Assembly (NCBI RefSeq): GCF_029892685.1 | Contig: NZ_JARXVD010000026.1 | Coordinates: 1-64,000 of the forward strand | Source: Mycobacterium sp. OTB74 | Lineage (GTDB): Bacteria > Actinomycetota > Actinomycetes > Mycobacteriales > Mycobacteriaceae | Direction of reading: 5' to 3' | Length of the DNA stretch: 64,000 nucleotides | Part shown: positions 1 to 8,782 of the stretch, piece by piece | Position numbering within the stretch: the stretch's first letter is position 1 | Layout of the letters: every line of letters starts with the position of its first letter | Program-made: the position numbers and the translations under genes | Notes under the pieces: model-generated | Database searches by the model: none | Told to the model about the DNA's origin: nothing | The model's input: only the letters and a program-made list of their open reading frames with translations

Positions 1-26
1 AACTCCTTGGGATACGGCTTGGACAC
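1..26 (-). mobile_element. 5' end of an IS3-family transposase OrfA (partial, runs off the window)
   Basis: Read on the minus strand, a GTG at position 26 begins the peptide MSKPYPKEF. This is the typical start of the small helix-turn-helix OrfA of actinobacterial IS3-family elements. A GAAAGGA ribosome binding site lies 7-8 bases upstream. Only nine codons are in the window. The end of the element must lie between this start and about position 95, where the interrupted STAND gene loses homology. The terminal repeat and target duplication cannot be tested because the other end is outside. The call rests on a short but characteristic peptide. Confidence 0.6.
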
Positions 27-72
27 GATGACATCCTTTCAGCCCAGCTCTGAAAACTAGGCAGATCAGGTG

Positions 73-831
73 TCACCTATTCGTGCAGCAGACCCTATGT
101 GCAGCAGGCTCATACACAGCGGCGTACGCTTCGTCGGCGTCCAGGCGCCGAAGTCTCTGCCGAGATCGACCCAGCGTCGGAATCAGCCGGCGCCATCCCT
201 CAAGGTCGGGAAGGAAATCTTCGCGCAGACTGATCAACAGCTTGTAGTCGCGCGATCGCAGGTTGAATTGTTGTGCCACCACCTCGTCGGCGTCGATCCG
301 CGTAGCCAAGTCGGCTGGAATTCGGTTCTCAGCCAAGTCACCGAACTCAATTCGAAAAGCGTTCACCAGATCGGGGACCTGCTTACCGAGGGTGAACAGT
401 TCCTCGAACTGATCGAGCACGATCACCGGTATCAGGGGATGGTTTCTGCGGCTCCATAGTTCAAAATCCTTGCGATGCAAGTATTCCCAGACCGACTCCG
501 AATCCGACGGCAACAGGGCGTCTGAGGCGTCAGCCTTGATCGACTCACTGACAGCATGCTGCAGCTGGCGGGCGAGCGGTTCCGCACCGGGTTTGAGATC
601 GAAACGGATATGAATAGGGAGAAAGTGATGCGCACGCAGCGACGGGAACAGGCCGGCTTGCAGCAATGACGTCTTACCGAAGCCGGAACGCCCGTACAAG
701 ACCGTGACCGGATTGTCGATCACACGGATTTGCAGCTCTGCGATTTCGCTATCACGCCCGAAGAAGAACGCATGCGCATCTTCTGCGAACGATTCCAGTC
801 CTGGCCACGGGTTACCTCTGTCGAGTTTCAC
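73..831 (-). pseudogene. nSTAND1-type NTPase, truncated at its C-terminus by an IS3 element
   Basis: The 252-residue product has the start typical of nSTAND1 proteins (NPWPGLESF, then FFFGRDSEI at about 22-30). It has a P-loop GRSGFGKT (47-54) and a Walker B-like IVLDQFEELF (136-145). Family members normally continue with a winged helix and long TPR or WD40 sensor repeats. Here the frame ends soon after the expected AVYEPAAH segment, in a short non-homologous tail that runs into the IS3 end. The gene starts at GTG 831, 17 bases after the stop of the SIR2-TIR gene, so the two were probably cotranscribed. STAND proteins are ligand-triggered oligomerising switches. Without its sensor this one is probably not functional, although a free NTPase fragment cannot be excluded. 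Confidence 0.7.
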
Positions 832-848
832 GGCTACCGCTCCATCGC

Positions 849-2216
849 TCAGGCCGCGCCGGTTCGATACGCGTCGCGAATTGCCGAGGTGAGCATCGCT
901 TTCAATCCGTCATCAGGGTCACCGCCTGGGGCCCACCCAAAGTCAAGATCGTGGAATCCGGGCAGAAGATTCGGATAGCTATTTGGGTCTCCGTTGTAGT
1001 CCTCGTCGATCACCACCGGCACAATGAAGCTTCGTCCGACGATGGAGCGTGACCGCTTCAGAGCTTGGTTCCACTCGTTGTAGACGAAGCCCTCGTCCAC
1101 GTCCTTCATGTTCGCGGATATGACTGCGATGAACAGCCGTGCCCCTCGAATCTGGGTCCACACTTCCTGCTCCCACTTGTCACCCGGGCGTATCCCATCC
1201 TCGTCGAACCACACTTCCCCGCCCAGGTCGCAGATCGCGTTGCGCAATCGCCGTGCGGCATCGATGTCCTCGCGCATGTAGCTGATGAAAACCTTGGGAT
1301 CCCCCGACTCCAGCTGAGCCGTGGCATGGGCCATGGGACGGCACTTCGGAGTTCGCCGCGCTTCCCATCGGGAGCGCAACTGTGCAACGAACTCCACTGG
1401 GTCCATGTCCGTTTGCTCGACCAACCCCCGACGGCAGTAGGTGCCAAAGAAATTCGAAAGGGACGGTTCACGCGAGCTTGTGCAGCCGGCGAAGAAGAAT
1501 TGGCTGCGTTCCAGGGATAGCCTTGTTTCGCTGGACATCCGCAACAGAAACCGTCCGAGCCAATCGGGAATCTCACAACCTATGAACAGGATTGGCTGAT
1601 GCTTCAACCGATGGGCGATCCAGTCGGGCAGGCTGGCGGTGTCGCTGACCAGCGAGTGCATCCACTCAAGCCGATCCTCATCGTGAATCGCATACTGGGG
1701 CGTCGAGGAAGCTTGGCCGAACAGATTGAGCACGACGGTATCGGTCGTAGGTTCTCGCGCATTCAGCGCTTGTTGGTTGGTGGACTGGTTGAGAGAGAAC
1801 GCGAGTTGACGCACGCCTGGCCGGCCATTGAATCGGACCTCGTTGATCGCCCTTGCAAGCAATTGGTCAGGCGTCGTACTGACCAAGAAGCGAAGGTCAT
1901 CAATCGCGGCCAGATCGCGAAGCCCGTCGCCGGGGAGTGGATCGAGTTCGATGATGATGTCGTTGATGACTCGATACAAGCGCTCGGCCTCATCCGCGCC
2001 ACGCTCCCGCAGATACGCTTCCACCGCTTCACCCGTGGCTATGTCACCGGGCGGTACGTCCAGGTGAAAGTGTTCCGCGACGCGTTGACCAATGACCGTC
2101 GTCAACGTCCGCTCGGCGCCACCGACGTTGACAATCGCCAGATCAGGTCCAATAACAGGTACTAGCACCTGCTGCCTGATGTGAGAGAGCAGGTCGTCCC
2201 AGAAATCCTCGTCCAT
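849..2216 (-). CDS. SIR2-TIR fusion protein (putative NAD-consuming immune effector)
   Basis: This is a 455-residue soluble protein. Residues about 14-265 form a SIR2-like NAD-binding domain (VPVIGPDLA at 19-27, LVSTTPDQL at 111-119, FIGCEIPDW at 211-219). Residues about 306-450 form a TIR domain (KVFISYMRED at 308-317, VWFDEDGIRPGDKWEQE at 335-351), with the likely catalytic Glu381 in YNEW. Both families can hydrolyse NAD+ in bacterial immunity, SIR2 as in ThsA or Dsr-type proteins and TIR as NADase or cyclic-ADPR synthase. ATG 2216 was chosen because the SIR2 fold begins just after it; a GTG lies at 2249. The gene sits directly upstream of the STAND gene and downstream of a small membrane protein gene, all on one strand. 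The domain calls are firm; the role in defence is inferred. Confidence 0.75.
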   Translation of the reverse strand: MDEDFWDDLLSHIRQQVLVPVIGPDLAIVNVGGAERTLTTVIGQRVAEHFHLDVPPGDIATGEAVEAYLRERGADEAERLYRVINDIIIELDPLPGDGLRDLAAIDDLRFLVSTTPDQLLARAINEVRFNGRPGVRQLAFSLNQSTNQQALNAREPTTDTVVLNLFGQASSTPQYAIHDEDRLEWMHSLVSDTASLPDWIAHRLKHQPILFIGCEIPDWLGRFLLRMSSETRLSLERSQFFFAGCTSSREPSLSNFFGTYCRRGLVEQTDMDPVEFVAQLRSRWEARRTPKCRPMAHATAQLESGDPKVFISYMREDIDAARRLRNAICDLGGEVWFDEDGIRPGDKWEQEVWTQIRGARLFIAVISANMKDVDEGFVYNEWNQALKRSRSIVGRSFIVPVVIDEDYNGDPNSYPNLLPGFHDLDFGWAPGGDPDDGLKAMLTSAIRDAYRTGAA

Positions 2217-2352
2217 GCTCACCCACCCCAACCAGCTCGGGGTGGCCAAAGGCCTGGTAGTCGCGCCATAACGTCATAGTGCGCCGCACCCGCGGCAAAG
2301 CATTAGGGTAGACAGCTACTTGAATTTCGCCGGTGACCGCCCAACGCCGCCA

Positions 2353-2880
2353 TTAATTCAGAACAATCACCAGGTACCCCGCCACATACATGAGCGCGAA
2401 CAGCACCGGTATCCAGTTCTCGATGTGCGAGAGTGGCCAGTAACGTGCTCGCCCTGCTCTTTCAGTCAACGCCCACCACTCGGCTCCCCAGGGCGAGGCA
2501 GGCAACCGCTCCTCCAGCGCGCCCACTACGTCGTATTTGGCGGTGTTCAGCAGACGGTAACCACGAACCAGGTAGAACCACGCAAAGCATTCGCCGAGTA
2601 ACGCCACGAGTGGAATCGCCAGCCAGCCAGCCTTGTCGCCAACCTGCATTTTGGTGACGGCAGGGAAAAGCCCGACCAGCGCAGTGTTCAGCGTCAAGAA
2701 ATAGGAGTTTGCCTGGCCGCGGCGGGCGCTGATGCGGTCGGCCATCTCAACATAAAGCTTGTACTGCTCCAACAGCGCACTGTCATAAGTGTTGGTCTCG
2801 GAACTCGTGGCAGCCATTCCCGACGAGTTGCTGTTAAACAGTCTGCGGGACAGCTCCGAATCTGGACCAGCGTCGGGCAT
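2353..2880 (-). CDS. Small membrane protein resembling the RipA/octameric membrane protein family
   Basis: The 175-residue protein has a soluble N-terminus, then the segment YKLYVEMADRISARRGQANS, and about three hydrophobic segments (FLTLNTALVGLF, GWLAIPLVALLGECFAWFYLV and WIPVLFALMYVAGYLVIV). The cytosolic motif followed by a short membrane hairpin resembles the RipA-family octameric membrane proteins, which often occur near conflict or signalling genes. ATG 2880 is preceded by a good AAAGAGG site 6-7 bases upstream, which favours it over more upstream in-frame starts. It lies about 136 bases upstream of the SIR2-TIR gene on the same strand, so it may be the membrane component of the same locus. 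The function is unknown. Confidence 0.6.
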   Translation of the reverse strand: MPDAGPDSELSRRLFNSNSSGMAATSSETNTYDSALLEQYKLYVEMADRISARRGQANSYFLTLNTALVGLFPAVTKMQVGDKAGWLAIPLVALLGECFAWFYLVRGYRLLNTAKYDVVGALEERLPASPWGAEWWALTERAGRARYWPLSHIENWIPVLFALMYVAGYLVIVLN

Positions 2881-3336
2881 TTTGGGCCTCTTTCGTGCGT
2901 AAGACGCATGATGGTATAGACGTATCGGACCGAAAGCACCGTATCCCGATTTCAGCTGAGCGGGACCCAAAAGGCTGCGCGGGATTTCGCGCCATTCGTG
3001 AAAGTCCGAATTTTTCAACGAATCTCACGTTCGAATTACGCACTCTATCCCCGCGACTGCTCGCGTCGCCGGCCCTTGCAGAACGGGTAGTCGACTACTC
3101 GTGTGTCAGCCACCTTCCGCTGCAACAGTTGGACTACACACCGGGTGCAGTCCCCGTCGCGGGCCTGTCGGCAGGAAGTGGATTCGTGGCTGAGCTGTCT
3201 AGAACTTCCAGAAGATCATCTCCAGCCAGAAATTCCTATAACCGTTTCCCTCAACGGGTCTCGCCCGCAATGGGAGCCATCCTCAGCCCGTAACCGCGCG
3301 TAAGCGGCCTTACGCCGTCGCCATCGGTCTACCCTG
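2881..3336. other. Intergenic stretch without a recognisable gene
   Basis: These 456 bases separate the minus-strand membrane protein gene from the plus-strand NADH dehydrogenase gene. They should hold two divergent promoters. Short open frames here show no family motifs and no convincing ribosome binding sites. No RNA gene, repeat or clear operator was recognised. Confidence 0.5.
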
Positions 3337-4704
3337 GTGGCAATGGGCAACGAGCGCACCAAGGTGTTGATCGTCGGCGGCGGCTTTGGCGGACTGTTCT
3401 GCGCGCGCAGACTGGGCAGTGCTGATGTCGACGTGACTGTCCTGGACCGCACTGCCGGTCACCTGTTCCAGCCCCTGCTCTATCAATGTGCCACCGGCAC
3501 GTTGAGCATCGGACACATCAGCCGTCCACTCCGCGAAGAATTTGCCCGCCACCGCAACGTCACCATCTTGCTCGGCGAAGCGCTCGACCTCGATCCCGAG
3601 GCTCATGTGGTGACCGCGCTGCGTCCCGACGAAACCACGTTCACCGTCGACTACGACGTGCTCGTCATTGCCGCCGGAATGCAGCAGTCCTACATGGGCA
3701 ACGAGCATTTTGTGCAGTGGGCGCCGGGGATGAAGACCATCGACGACGCCCTGACCATCCGCCAACGACTGTTCACCGCGTTCGAGATCGCCGAGACCCT
3801 GCCGCCCGGTCCGGAGCGTGACGAGTGGCTGACGTTCGCGGTGTCCGGCGGTGGCCCCACGGGAGTCGAACTGGCTGGGCAAATCAGGGAGATGGCGACC
3901 CGGACCCTGGCGCACGAATTCCACAGCATCGAGCCTGAAGAAGCCAGGGTGGTGCTGTTCGACGGCGGTGACCGGGTGCTGAAGAGCTTCGCGCCCGATC
4001 TTTCCGACAAAGCCACCCGAGTGCTGCAGAAGCTGGGTGTCGAGCTGCGTCTGGGCGTGCACGTCACCGACGTGCGGCGCGGCGGGTTGACAGTCACGGC
4101 GAAGGCGGACGGGAAAACTGAAGACTATGCGGCGCGCACGGTCTTGTGGACCGCCGGCGTGGAAGCGGTGCCGTTCGCCCGACGAGTCGCCCAGGTGCTC
4201 GGAGCCACTACCGACCGGGCCGGCCGCATCCAGGTCGGTGACGACCTGTCGGTCCCCGGCCATCCCGAAGTCTTCGTCATCGGCGACTTGGCAGGCCGGG
4301 ACAACCTGCCCGGTGTCGCCGAGAACGCCATGCAGGGCGGACTGCATGTGGCGTCCTGCGTCCGGCGCGAACTGGCGGGCAAGCCCCGCCGGCCGTACCG
4401 GTACCGCGACCTTGGTTCAGCGGCCTACATCAGCCATGGCAAGGCCCTGCTGCAGGTTGGTCCCGTTCGGCTGGCCGGCTTTTTCGGCTGGCTGGGTTGG
4501 GGTTTCATTCACATCGCGTTTCTCACCGGACTGCGCAACCGCGTCAGCACGGTGGCTACCTGGTTGGCCACCATTGCGCGTGATGCGCGGTTTCACCGTG
4601 CGTTCATGCTCGGCAGCGCCGGCACACCCGAACAGCGCTACACCTGGACCACCAACGACCAACTGCCCGACACCGACACCGAGCCGAGATCGGCCGAACA
4701 GTAG
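3337..4704 (+). CDS. Type II NADH dehydrogenase (NDH-2-like FAD oxidoreductase)
   Basis: This 455-residue enzyme is expected to pass electrons from NADH to menaquinone through FAD at the inner membrane face, without proton pumping. The first dinucleotide-binding motif GGGFGGLFCARRLG lies near residue 14. The second, VSGGGPTGVELAG, lies near residue 168. The FAD-contacting VFVIGDLAG and the quinone-side PGVAENAMQGG follow. The C-terminal GFFGWLGWGFIHIAFLTGLRNRV is the usual amphipathic membrane anchor. Length matches mycobacterial Ndh and NdhA. Start is GTG 3337, with an ATG two codons later at 3343. It converges with the sensor kinase gene, with 10 bases between the stops. The sequence alone does not show whether it is orthologous to ndh or to ndhA. 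Confidence 0.85.
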   Translation: MAMGNERTKVLIVGGGFGGLFCARRLGSADVDVTVLDRTAGHLFQPLLYQCATGTLSIGHISRPLREEFARHRNVTILLGEALDLDPEAHVVTALRPDETTFTVDYDVLVIAAGMQQSYMGNEHFVQWAPGMKTIDDALTIRQRLFTAFEIAETLPPGPERDEWLTFAVSGGGPTGVELAGQIREMATRTLAHEFHSIEPEEARVVLFDGGDRVLKSFAPDLSDKATRVLQKLGVELRLGVHVTDVRRGGLTVTAKADGKTEDYAARTVLWTAGVEAVPFARRVAQVLGATTDRAGRIQVGDDLSVPGHPEVFVIGDLAGRDNLPGVAENAMQGGLHVASCVRRELAGKPRRPYRYRDLGSAAYISHGKALLQVGPVRLAGFFGWLGWGFIHIAFLTGLRNRVSTVATWLATIARDARFHRAFMLGSAGTPEQRYTWTTNDQLPDTDTEPRSAEQ

Positions 4705-4714
4705 AAGTTGGCGG

Positions 4715-5902
4715 TTACGCGACTCGTTCGGGCGGCGACACCGCAGTCACCCGGGTTCCTCGTCCGGGACGCGAGTCGATGTCTATCGAGCCGCCCATCG
4801 CCTCGAATCGGATCGTCAGCGAACCCAGACCGATGTGGCCGTCGGCGACGTACTGGTTGACCTCGGGTTCGAACCCGTTGCCGTCGTCGGTGACCGTGAG
4901 CACCACCCGATCGTCGACCCGGCCCAGCTGCACAGTTACCGCCGAAACCTGTGCATGCTTGCCGATGTTGGTCAGCAGTTCGCGCGCCGCGCGGTACAGC
5001 AACTGTTCCGAGTCCGGCTTACCCACCTCGTCCAGATCGGCATGGACGCTAAGACCGGTCCGAGATTCGAACTGCCGCAACAACTCTTGTACCGCAGGCG
5101 TCAGGCCCAGCTGAGCCAGCACCGGCGGGTCCAATTCGGTGACCGTGGACCGCAGTGCTGTAGCAGTTTCTTGCAACGCCGCATAGACCGCGTCCAACTG
5201 TGGGTCCGGGATGCGGCCGCGGATCTCGTCGAGTTGCAGCCGGGCCGCCAGCAGCGTCTGCAGCGGCCCGTCGTGCAGACCTTCGGCCACCTCGCGATTG
5301 TGCCGCTCGTCGGACTGCATGGCCTCGGACACCAGCTGTCGACGCATCTCCTGCAGGCTTTGCACCCGAGACTGCCTGCGTGCCAGCACAAAACACAGCA
5401 CTGTGGTCGCAACCGCCAACCACAGCAGAAAGCCGAAACGGGTATAGACCATGTTCGGCAGGCCGACGCGGTCATCGCGCTCCGAATAGAAGATCCACAC
5501 CGCCAGATAGCCTGCGGCGGTGAGGATTCCGATGACTCCAGTCATCAGCGGGCGGTCCTGGAACGCCACTGAGATGGGCAGCAGGAAGAAGACCGGCAGC
5601 AGGGCTGCGGTTGCACCGCCGGACACCAGGCACAGCGAGAGGATCACCAGTAGGTCAATACCGGTGGACGCCCAGTCAGCCCAGCGTGGCACCGGCCCGC
5701 GCAGCACCGCCACCAGCCACACCACCGCGGCAATCGCATACAGCCCCAGAATCACCGCATACAGCTGCGGTAACCAGTGGTCCACCTCCCATATCCAGAC
5801 CAGCACCGCAATCAGGCAGATCAGCGGCAGCCGCAGCGCCGCCGAGATCCGCGCCGGCTCAGCAGTCAGGTGGTCAGCTGCCCGACGCAGAATCGAATGC
5901 AC
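4715..5902 (-). CDS. NarL-type sensor histidine kinase
   Basis: The 395-residue membrane kinase has an N-terminal half with about six hydrophobic segments and no large extracytoplasmic domain. A dimerisation/phosphoacceptor helix follows, with the likely phosphorylated His in EGLHDGPLQ. The HATPase domain has N-box RELLTNIGKHA and G-boxes DDGNGFEP and GHIGLGSL. This is the DesK/NarL class that signals to LuxR-type regulators. GTG 5902 starts two bases after the stop of the regulator gene upstream, so translation is probably coupled. The stimulus is unknown; the membrane-embedded sensor half suggests detection of a membrane or redox state. Confidence 0.85.
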   Translation of the reverse strand: MHSILRRAADHLTAEPARISAALRLPLICLIAVLVWIWEVDHWLPQLYAVILGLYAIAAVVWLVAVLRGPVPRWADWASTGIDLLVILSLCLVSGGATAALLPVFFLLPISVAFQDRPLMTGVIGILTAAGYLAVWIFYSERDDRVGLPNMVYTRFGFLLWLAVATTVLCFVLARRQSRVQSLQEMRRQLVSEAMQSDERHNREVAEGLHDGPLQTLLAARLQLDEIRGRIPDPQLDAVYAALQETATALRSTVTELDPPVLAQLGLTPAVQELLRQFESRTGLSVHADLDEVGKPDSEQLLYRAARELLTNIGKHAQVSAVTVQLGRVDDRVVLTVTDDGNGFEPEVNQYVADGHIGLGSLTIRFEAMGGSIDIDSRPGRGTRVTAVSPPERVA

Positions 5903-5904
5903 CT

Positions 5905-6546
5905 CTAGTCCAAAAGTTTTCGGCGCATTGCTTCGGCGACGGCAGCGGCCCGGTCGGCGACGCCGAGCTTCTCATAGAGCCGCTGCACATGGGTCTTCAC
6001 GGTCGACGGGGCCAAGAACAGCTGCTTGGCGATCGTCGGGATGGTGGCACCGGCAGCGATCAGCTGCAGTACCTCACGTTCGCGGGGACTGAGCACCGGA
6101 CCTTCAGGTTCGGCCAGTTTGCGGATCTCTCCGGCTAGCCCGGCGGCCAGGCTGGGCGCCACCACGTCACGGCCCTTAGCGCACTCCAGCACCGCGTTGA
6201 CCAACTCGCTGCGGCTGGACTCCTTGGGAAGAAATCCTGCGGCGCCCTGTTGCAGGGCCCGGAATACGATCGCCGACTCGTCGTGGGCTGACAGCAGCAG
6301 CACCCTGGTCGTCAGCCCGTCCCGCTTGACCGCGGCGGCCACCTCGGCACCGTCCAGACCGGGCATGCGGTAGTCCAGCAGCGCTACTTGGGGCGAGTGT
6401 TCTCTGATCGCTGTCAGGGCCGACACCCCGTCATCGGCCTCGGCCAATACCTCGATGAGACCGCTGGAGGCAAGCGCACGCACCACCCCGTCGCGGAACA
6501 TTGGGTGGTCATCGCCGACCACGACGCGGACCTTGTCGCTGGACAT
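5905..6546 (-). CDS. LuxR/NarL-family response regulator
   Basis: The 213-residue partner of the downstream kinase has a receiver domain at about 6-125. The acidic pair lies in VVGDDHP, the phosphorylated Asp in LLDYRMPGLDG, and the switch Lys in FLPKESS. The C-terminal LuxR helix-turn-helix begins at LSPREREVLQLIA and includes APSTVKTHVQRLYEKLG. It is the first gene of the regulator-kinase operon and is divergent from the small secreted protein gene at 6765 across 218 bases. That spacer is a natural place for autoregulation, although no clear repeat was found. Targets are unknown. Confidence 0.88.
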   Translation of the reverse strand: MSSDKVRVVVGDDHPMFRDGVVRALASSGLIEVLAEADDGVSALTAIREHSPQVALLDYRMPGLDGAEVAAAVKRDGLTTRVLLLSAHDESAIVFRALQQGAAGFLPKESSRSELVNAVLECAKGRDVVAPSLAAGLAGEIRKLAEPEGPVLSPREREVLQLIAAGATIPTIAKQLFLAPSTVKTHVQRLYEKLGVADRAAAVAEAMRRKLLD

Positions 6547-6764
6547 ATCGCCAGCGTCGCACGGTGCAGCCAGGAGCGCAGGCGATCGCGCAGGAGTTCA
6601 ACCGACGAGCCACCATGGGGTCCCCCGATCGGTGGACCCGCGATTCCCCCGGCACATGGGCCGATCGCCGGACATACAAAAGACCCGCGCCGCGGCAATC
6701 TTGAGTCATCGCCGGAACACTCCGACGCAGGACACCAAAAGTCCACTGACACAGGAGAATTCAT

Positions 6765-7001
6765 ATGAACGCCACCCGCATCTTCGGCTTCTCGATCATC
6801 TCGGCCGGCATCGTCGGCAGCGCCGCCCTCGGACTGGCCGGCACCGCGGGGGCCACCACGATCGGCGAAGACGTACGGCCGCCCCACGTGGTCGCCACCC
6901 CGGACACCAAGGCCCAGCCTGCCCCGCAGGCCATCCCGGGCGCTCGTTGGCACCACGGCGTCTACCACGTAACCGCTCTGGAACCGCACCGCGCACACTG
7001 A
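6765..7001 (+). CDS. Small exported protein, unknown function
   Basis: The 78-residue product starts with a Sec signal peptide (MNATRIFGFSIISAGIVGS, followed by ALGLAGTAGA, with probable cleavage after AGA-TT near residue 30). The mature part is about 48 residues, polar, rich in Pro, His and Ala, and has no cysteine. An AGGAG site sits 7-8 bases before ATG 6765, and a strong hairpin follows 15 bases after the stop, so this is a monocistronic unit. It is divergent from the two-component operon and could be one of its targets. No family was recognised. Confidence 0.7.
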   Translation: MNATRIFGFSIISAGIVGSAALGLAGTAGATTIGEDVRPPHVVATPDTKAQPAPQAIPGARWHHGVYHVTALEPHRAH

Positions 7002-7015
7002 CCCAACCCAGACCA

Positions 7016-7048
7016 GTCCCTCCCCGCTTTGTCGTCGCGGGGAGGGAC
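7016..7048 (+). terminator. Strong hairpin terminator
   Basis: Perfect 12-bp inverted repeat GTCCCTCCCCGC (7016-7027) and GCGGGGAGGGAC (7037-7048) around a 9-base loop. It lies between the small exported protein gene and the convergent oxidoreductase gene. There is no strong U tract, which is common for mycobacterial terminators. It may serve both strands. Confidence 0.75.
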
Positions 7049-7084
7049 TTCGCGGTTTCGAGCGGGGTCATGCGTTGTGTCACC

Positions 7085-8095
7085 CTAAGATTCGAACACC
7101 AGCAGCGGCTTGCCCCCGTGTTGCGGCGCTTCAGCCAAATAGACTGCCTCACTGAATTTTTCGACGGGAAGCGGTTGTCCCTCCGGCACTTGCAACACAC
7201 CGCTGTCAACGAGCTGAATCGTCCGGTCGATTGCAGCTGCCATCCGATCTCTCGGCGCCTGGTTGAACCAGCGAAACAGCCAGAACCCCCGAACGCTTTT
7301 GGTTTCGTAGATTAGTGAACGCGCGAAGACGGGAATCGTCAGTCTGTCGGGTTCGGTTTGGCGGTGCGTCGACAACGCACCATAGACAACTAGCTCGCCG
7401 CCCGGTGCCAACGCTCGTGAAACGTCGGCACCCACCTGGCCGCTGACACTGTCCATCGCTTTGGACACGCCCTCGCTGCCGACGATCTCGGCCACCCTCT
7501 CGCGCAGATCCTCGTCCTCGGTACAGATCACCGCAGTTCCCCCCAAAGCGAGAATGTCGTCGACAGCAGAGCGACGACGGACCACGTTGATGGTCTTGAA
7601 GCCGACGTGCGCTCCGAGCTGGATTACCGACTGCCCCACCGTTGAACCGGCCGCGGTTTGCAACAGCCATTCACCCGGCCGAACATCGAGTTCGTCCCCG
7701 GTCAAGATCACGGCGGTCAACGGATTACTGAGAACCTGGGCTGCCGTCGAATCGCTCATGCCCTCGGGTACAGGGAGGACCCGTGTGGCATCGGCAACAA
7801 CATGCTCCTGCCAGGTGCCCCTGACCCCGACCGTGATGACACGTTGCCCGACGGTCAAACCGTCTGTGCCACTACCGATTTTGTCCACCACTCCGACGGA
7901 TTCGATTCCCGGCACCGTAGGGAACTCCGGCACGAAGCCGTACCTACCGCGGACCGTGTGCAGATCGCTGGCATGCACAGGTGCAGCCTTGACACGGATC
8001 CGGACCTGGCCGGGACCTGGCTCCGGAATCGGGATGTCCTGCAGCTGCAGAACATCCGATGGTTCGCCCAGACTGCTGGCCACAACAGACCGCAT
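7085..8095 (-). CDS. MDR-superfamily oxidoreductase (quinone/enoyl reductase-like)
   Basis: This 336-residue NADPH-dependent medium-chain reductase is related to quinone oxidoreductase and trans-2-enoyl thioester reductase. The GroES-like N-terminal domain ends near residue 120 (VPGIESVGVVDKIG, GTWQEHVVAD). The nucleotide-binding domain carries QTAAGSTVGQSVIQLG. There is no structural zinc cysteine cluster, so it is the zinc-free class. ATG 8095 has AAGGTGAG at a good distance; an in-frame GTG three codons upstream (8104) lies inside that site and is less likely. It lies 37 bases downstream of the SRPBCC gene, probably in one operon. The substrate is unknown. Confidence 0.75.
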   Translation of the reverse strand: MRSVVASSLGEPSDVLQLQDIPIPEPGPGQVRIRVKAAPVHASDLHTVRGRYGFVPEFPTVPGIESVGVVDKIGSGTDGLTVGQRVITVGVRGTWQEHVVADATRVLPVPEGMSDSTAAQVLSNPLTAVILTGDELDVRPGEWLLQTAAGSTVGQSVIQLGAHVGFKTINVVRRRSAVDDILALGGTAVICTEDEDLRERVAEIVGSEGVSKAMDSVSGQVGADVSRALAPGGELVVYGALSTHRQTEPDRLTIPVFARSLIYETKSVRGFWLFRWFNQAPRDRMAAAIDRTIQLVDSGVLQVPEGQPLPVEKFSEAVYLAEAPQHGGKPLLVFES

Positions 8096-8132
8096 GGCTC
8101 TCACCTTCCTAACGCTGTGTCGGACACGGCGA

Positions 8133-8597
8133 TTACCCGCGCGGCGGCACCGCTAGCCCATTGCGTGCTTCCATTCCGCGAACGCTGCCCTGGAAGGCTT
8201 TTCGCAATGATCCCTTACCGACAGTGCCCAGTACCCATGAAAGCACCTTGCCTTTGAAGTTCTTGCCCTCGCGCACGATCACAACGTCCACGTCAGTCGT
8301 TCCGTCAGGCTGACGGGTCAGGTTGTACACATAACCGGACGCACCGCCGAACACATTGGAATCGGTTGTAATCAGCTCCACCAGGTTCGGATCGGTCCAG
8401 TCATAGTCGAGACGTTCCCAGATCAGACCGGAACCCTCAGTGACGTCGGCTCGGCCGGGCCCCTGCGAGTGCACCTGAAGGTAGGAATCTGCGCTGTTGG
8501 AAAAGACTTGTTCACGGCCCGGACCGAAGTCGGTGAGCCCGGCGACGAATTGATCGGGAGTCAACGTGGTGTTTGCGTGGAATCGAATGGTGGACAC
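8133..8597 (-). CDS. SRPBCC-fold (polyketide cyclase/START-like) protein
   Basis: This is a 154-residue protein. The start STIRFHANTTLTPDQFVAGL, the central YLQVHSQGPGRADVTEGS and the later IWERLDYDWTDPNLVEL are typical of small actinobacterial SRPBCC proteins with a hydrophobic ligand cavity. GTG 8597 is set by the GGAAAGGG site just upstream; a longer reading frame adds 45 residues with no family likeness. It is the first gene of a two-gene unit with the MDR reductase, which suggests a lipid or aromatic ligand, but no substrate can be named. Confidence 0.65.
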   Translation of the reverse strand: MSTIRFHANTTLTPDQFVAGLTDFGPGREQVFSNSADSYLQVHSQGPGRADVTEGSGLIWERLDYDWTDPNLVELITTDSNVFGGASGYVYNLTRQPDGTTDVDVVIVREGKNFKGKVLSWVLGTVGKGSLRKAFQGSVRGMEARNGLAVPPRG

Positions 8598-8782
8598 TGG
8601 TCGGCCCTTTCCGTGTCTGGGGGTTTGGTCCTCGACGCAGCGCGGGCAGCGCCCGCGGTATTCCGGAGTTGTCGGCGATAGCCCGGCCCCCGTGACCCTG
8701 GTAGTGACAGGACCACCCTGGGCGGAACCCACTGTCGCTCAGTGGGCGTTGTTCGGGAGGCAACCCCAGCGGAAGGCCCCTC

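Noticed and set aside
849..2216. Thoeris assignment for the SIR2-TIR gene
   Set aside because: Thoeris uses separate ThsB (TIR) and ThsA (SIR2-SLOG) proteins. Here SIR2 and TIR are fused and SLOG is absent.
3310..4347. Long open frame antisense to the NADH dehydrogenase gene
   Set aside because: GC-rich third-position shadow of a clear gene. No family motif or ribosome site was seen.
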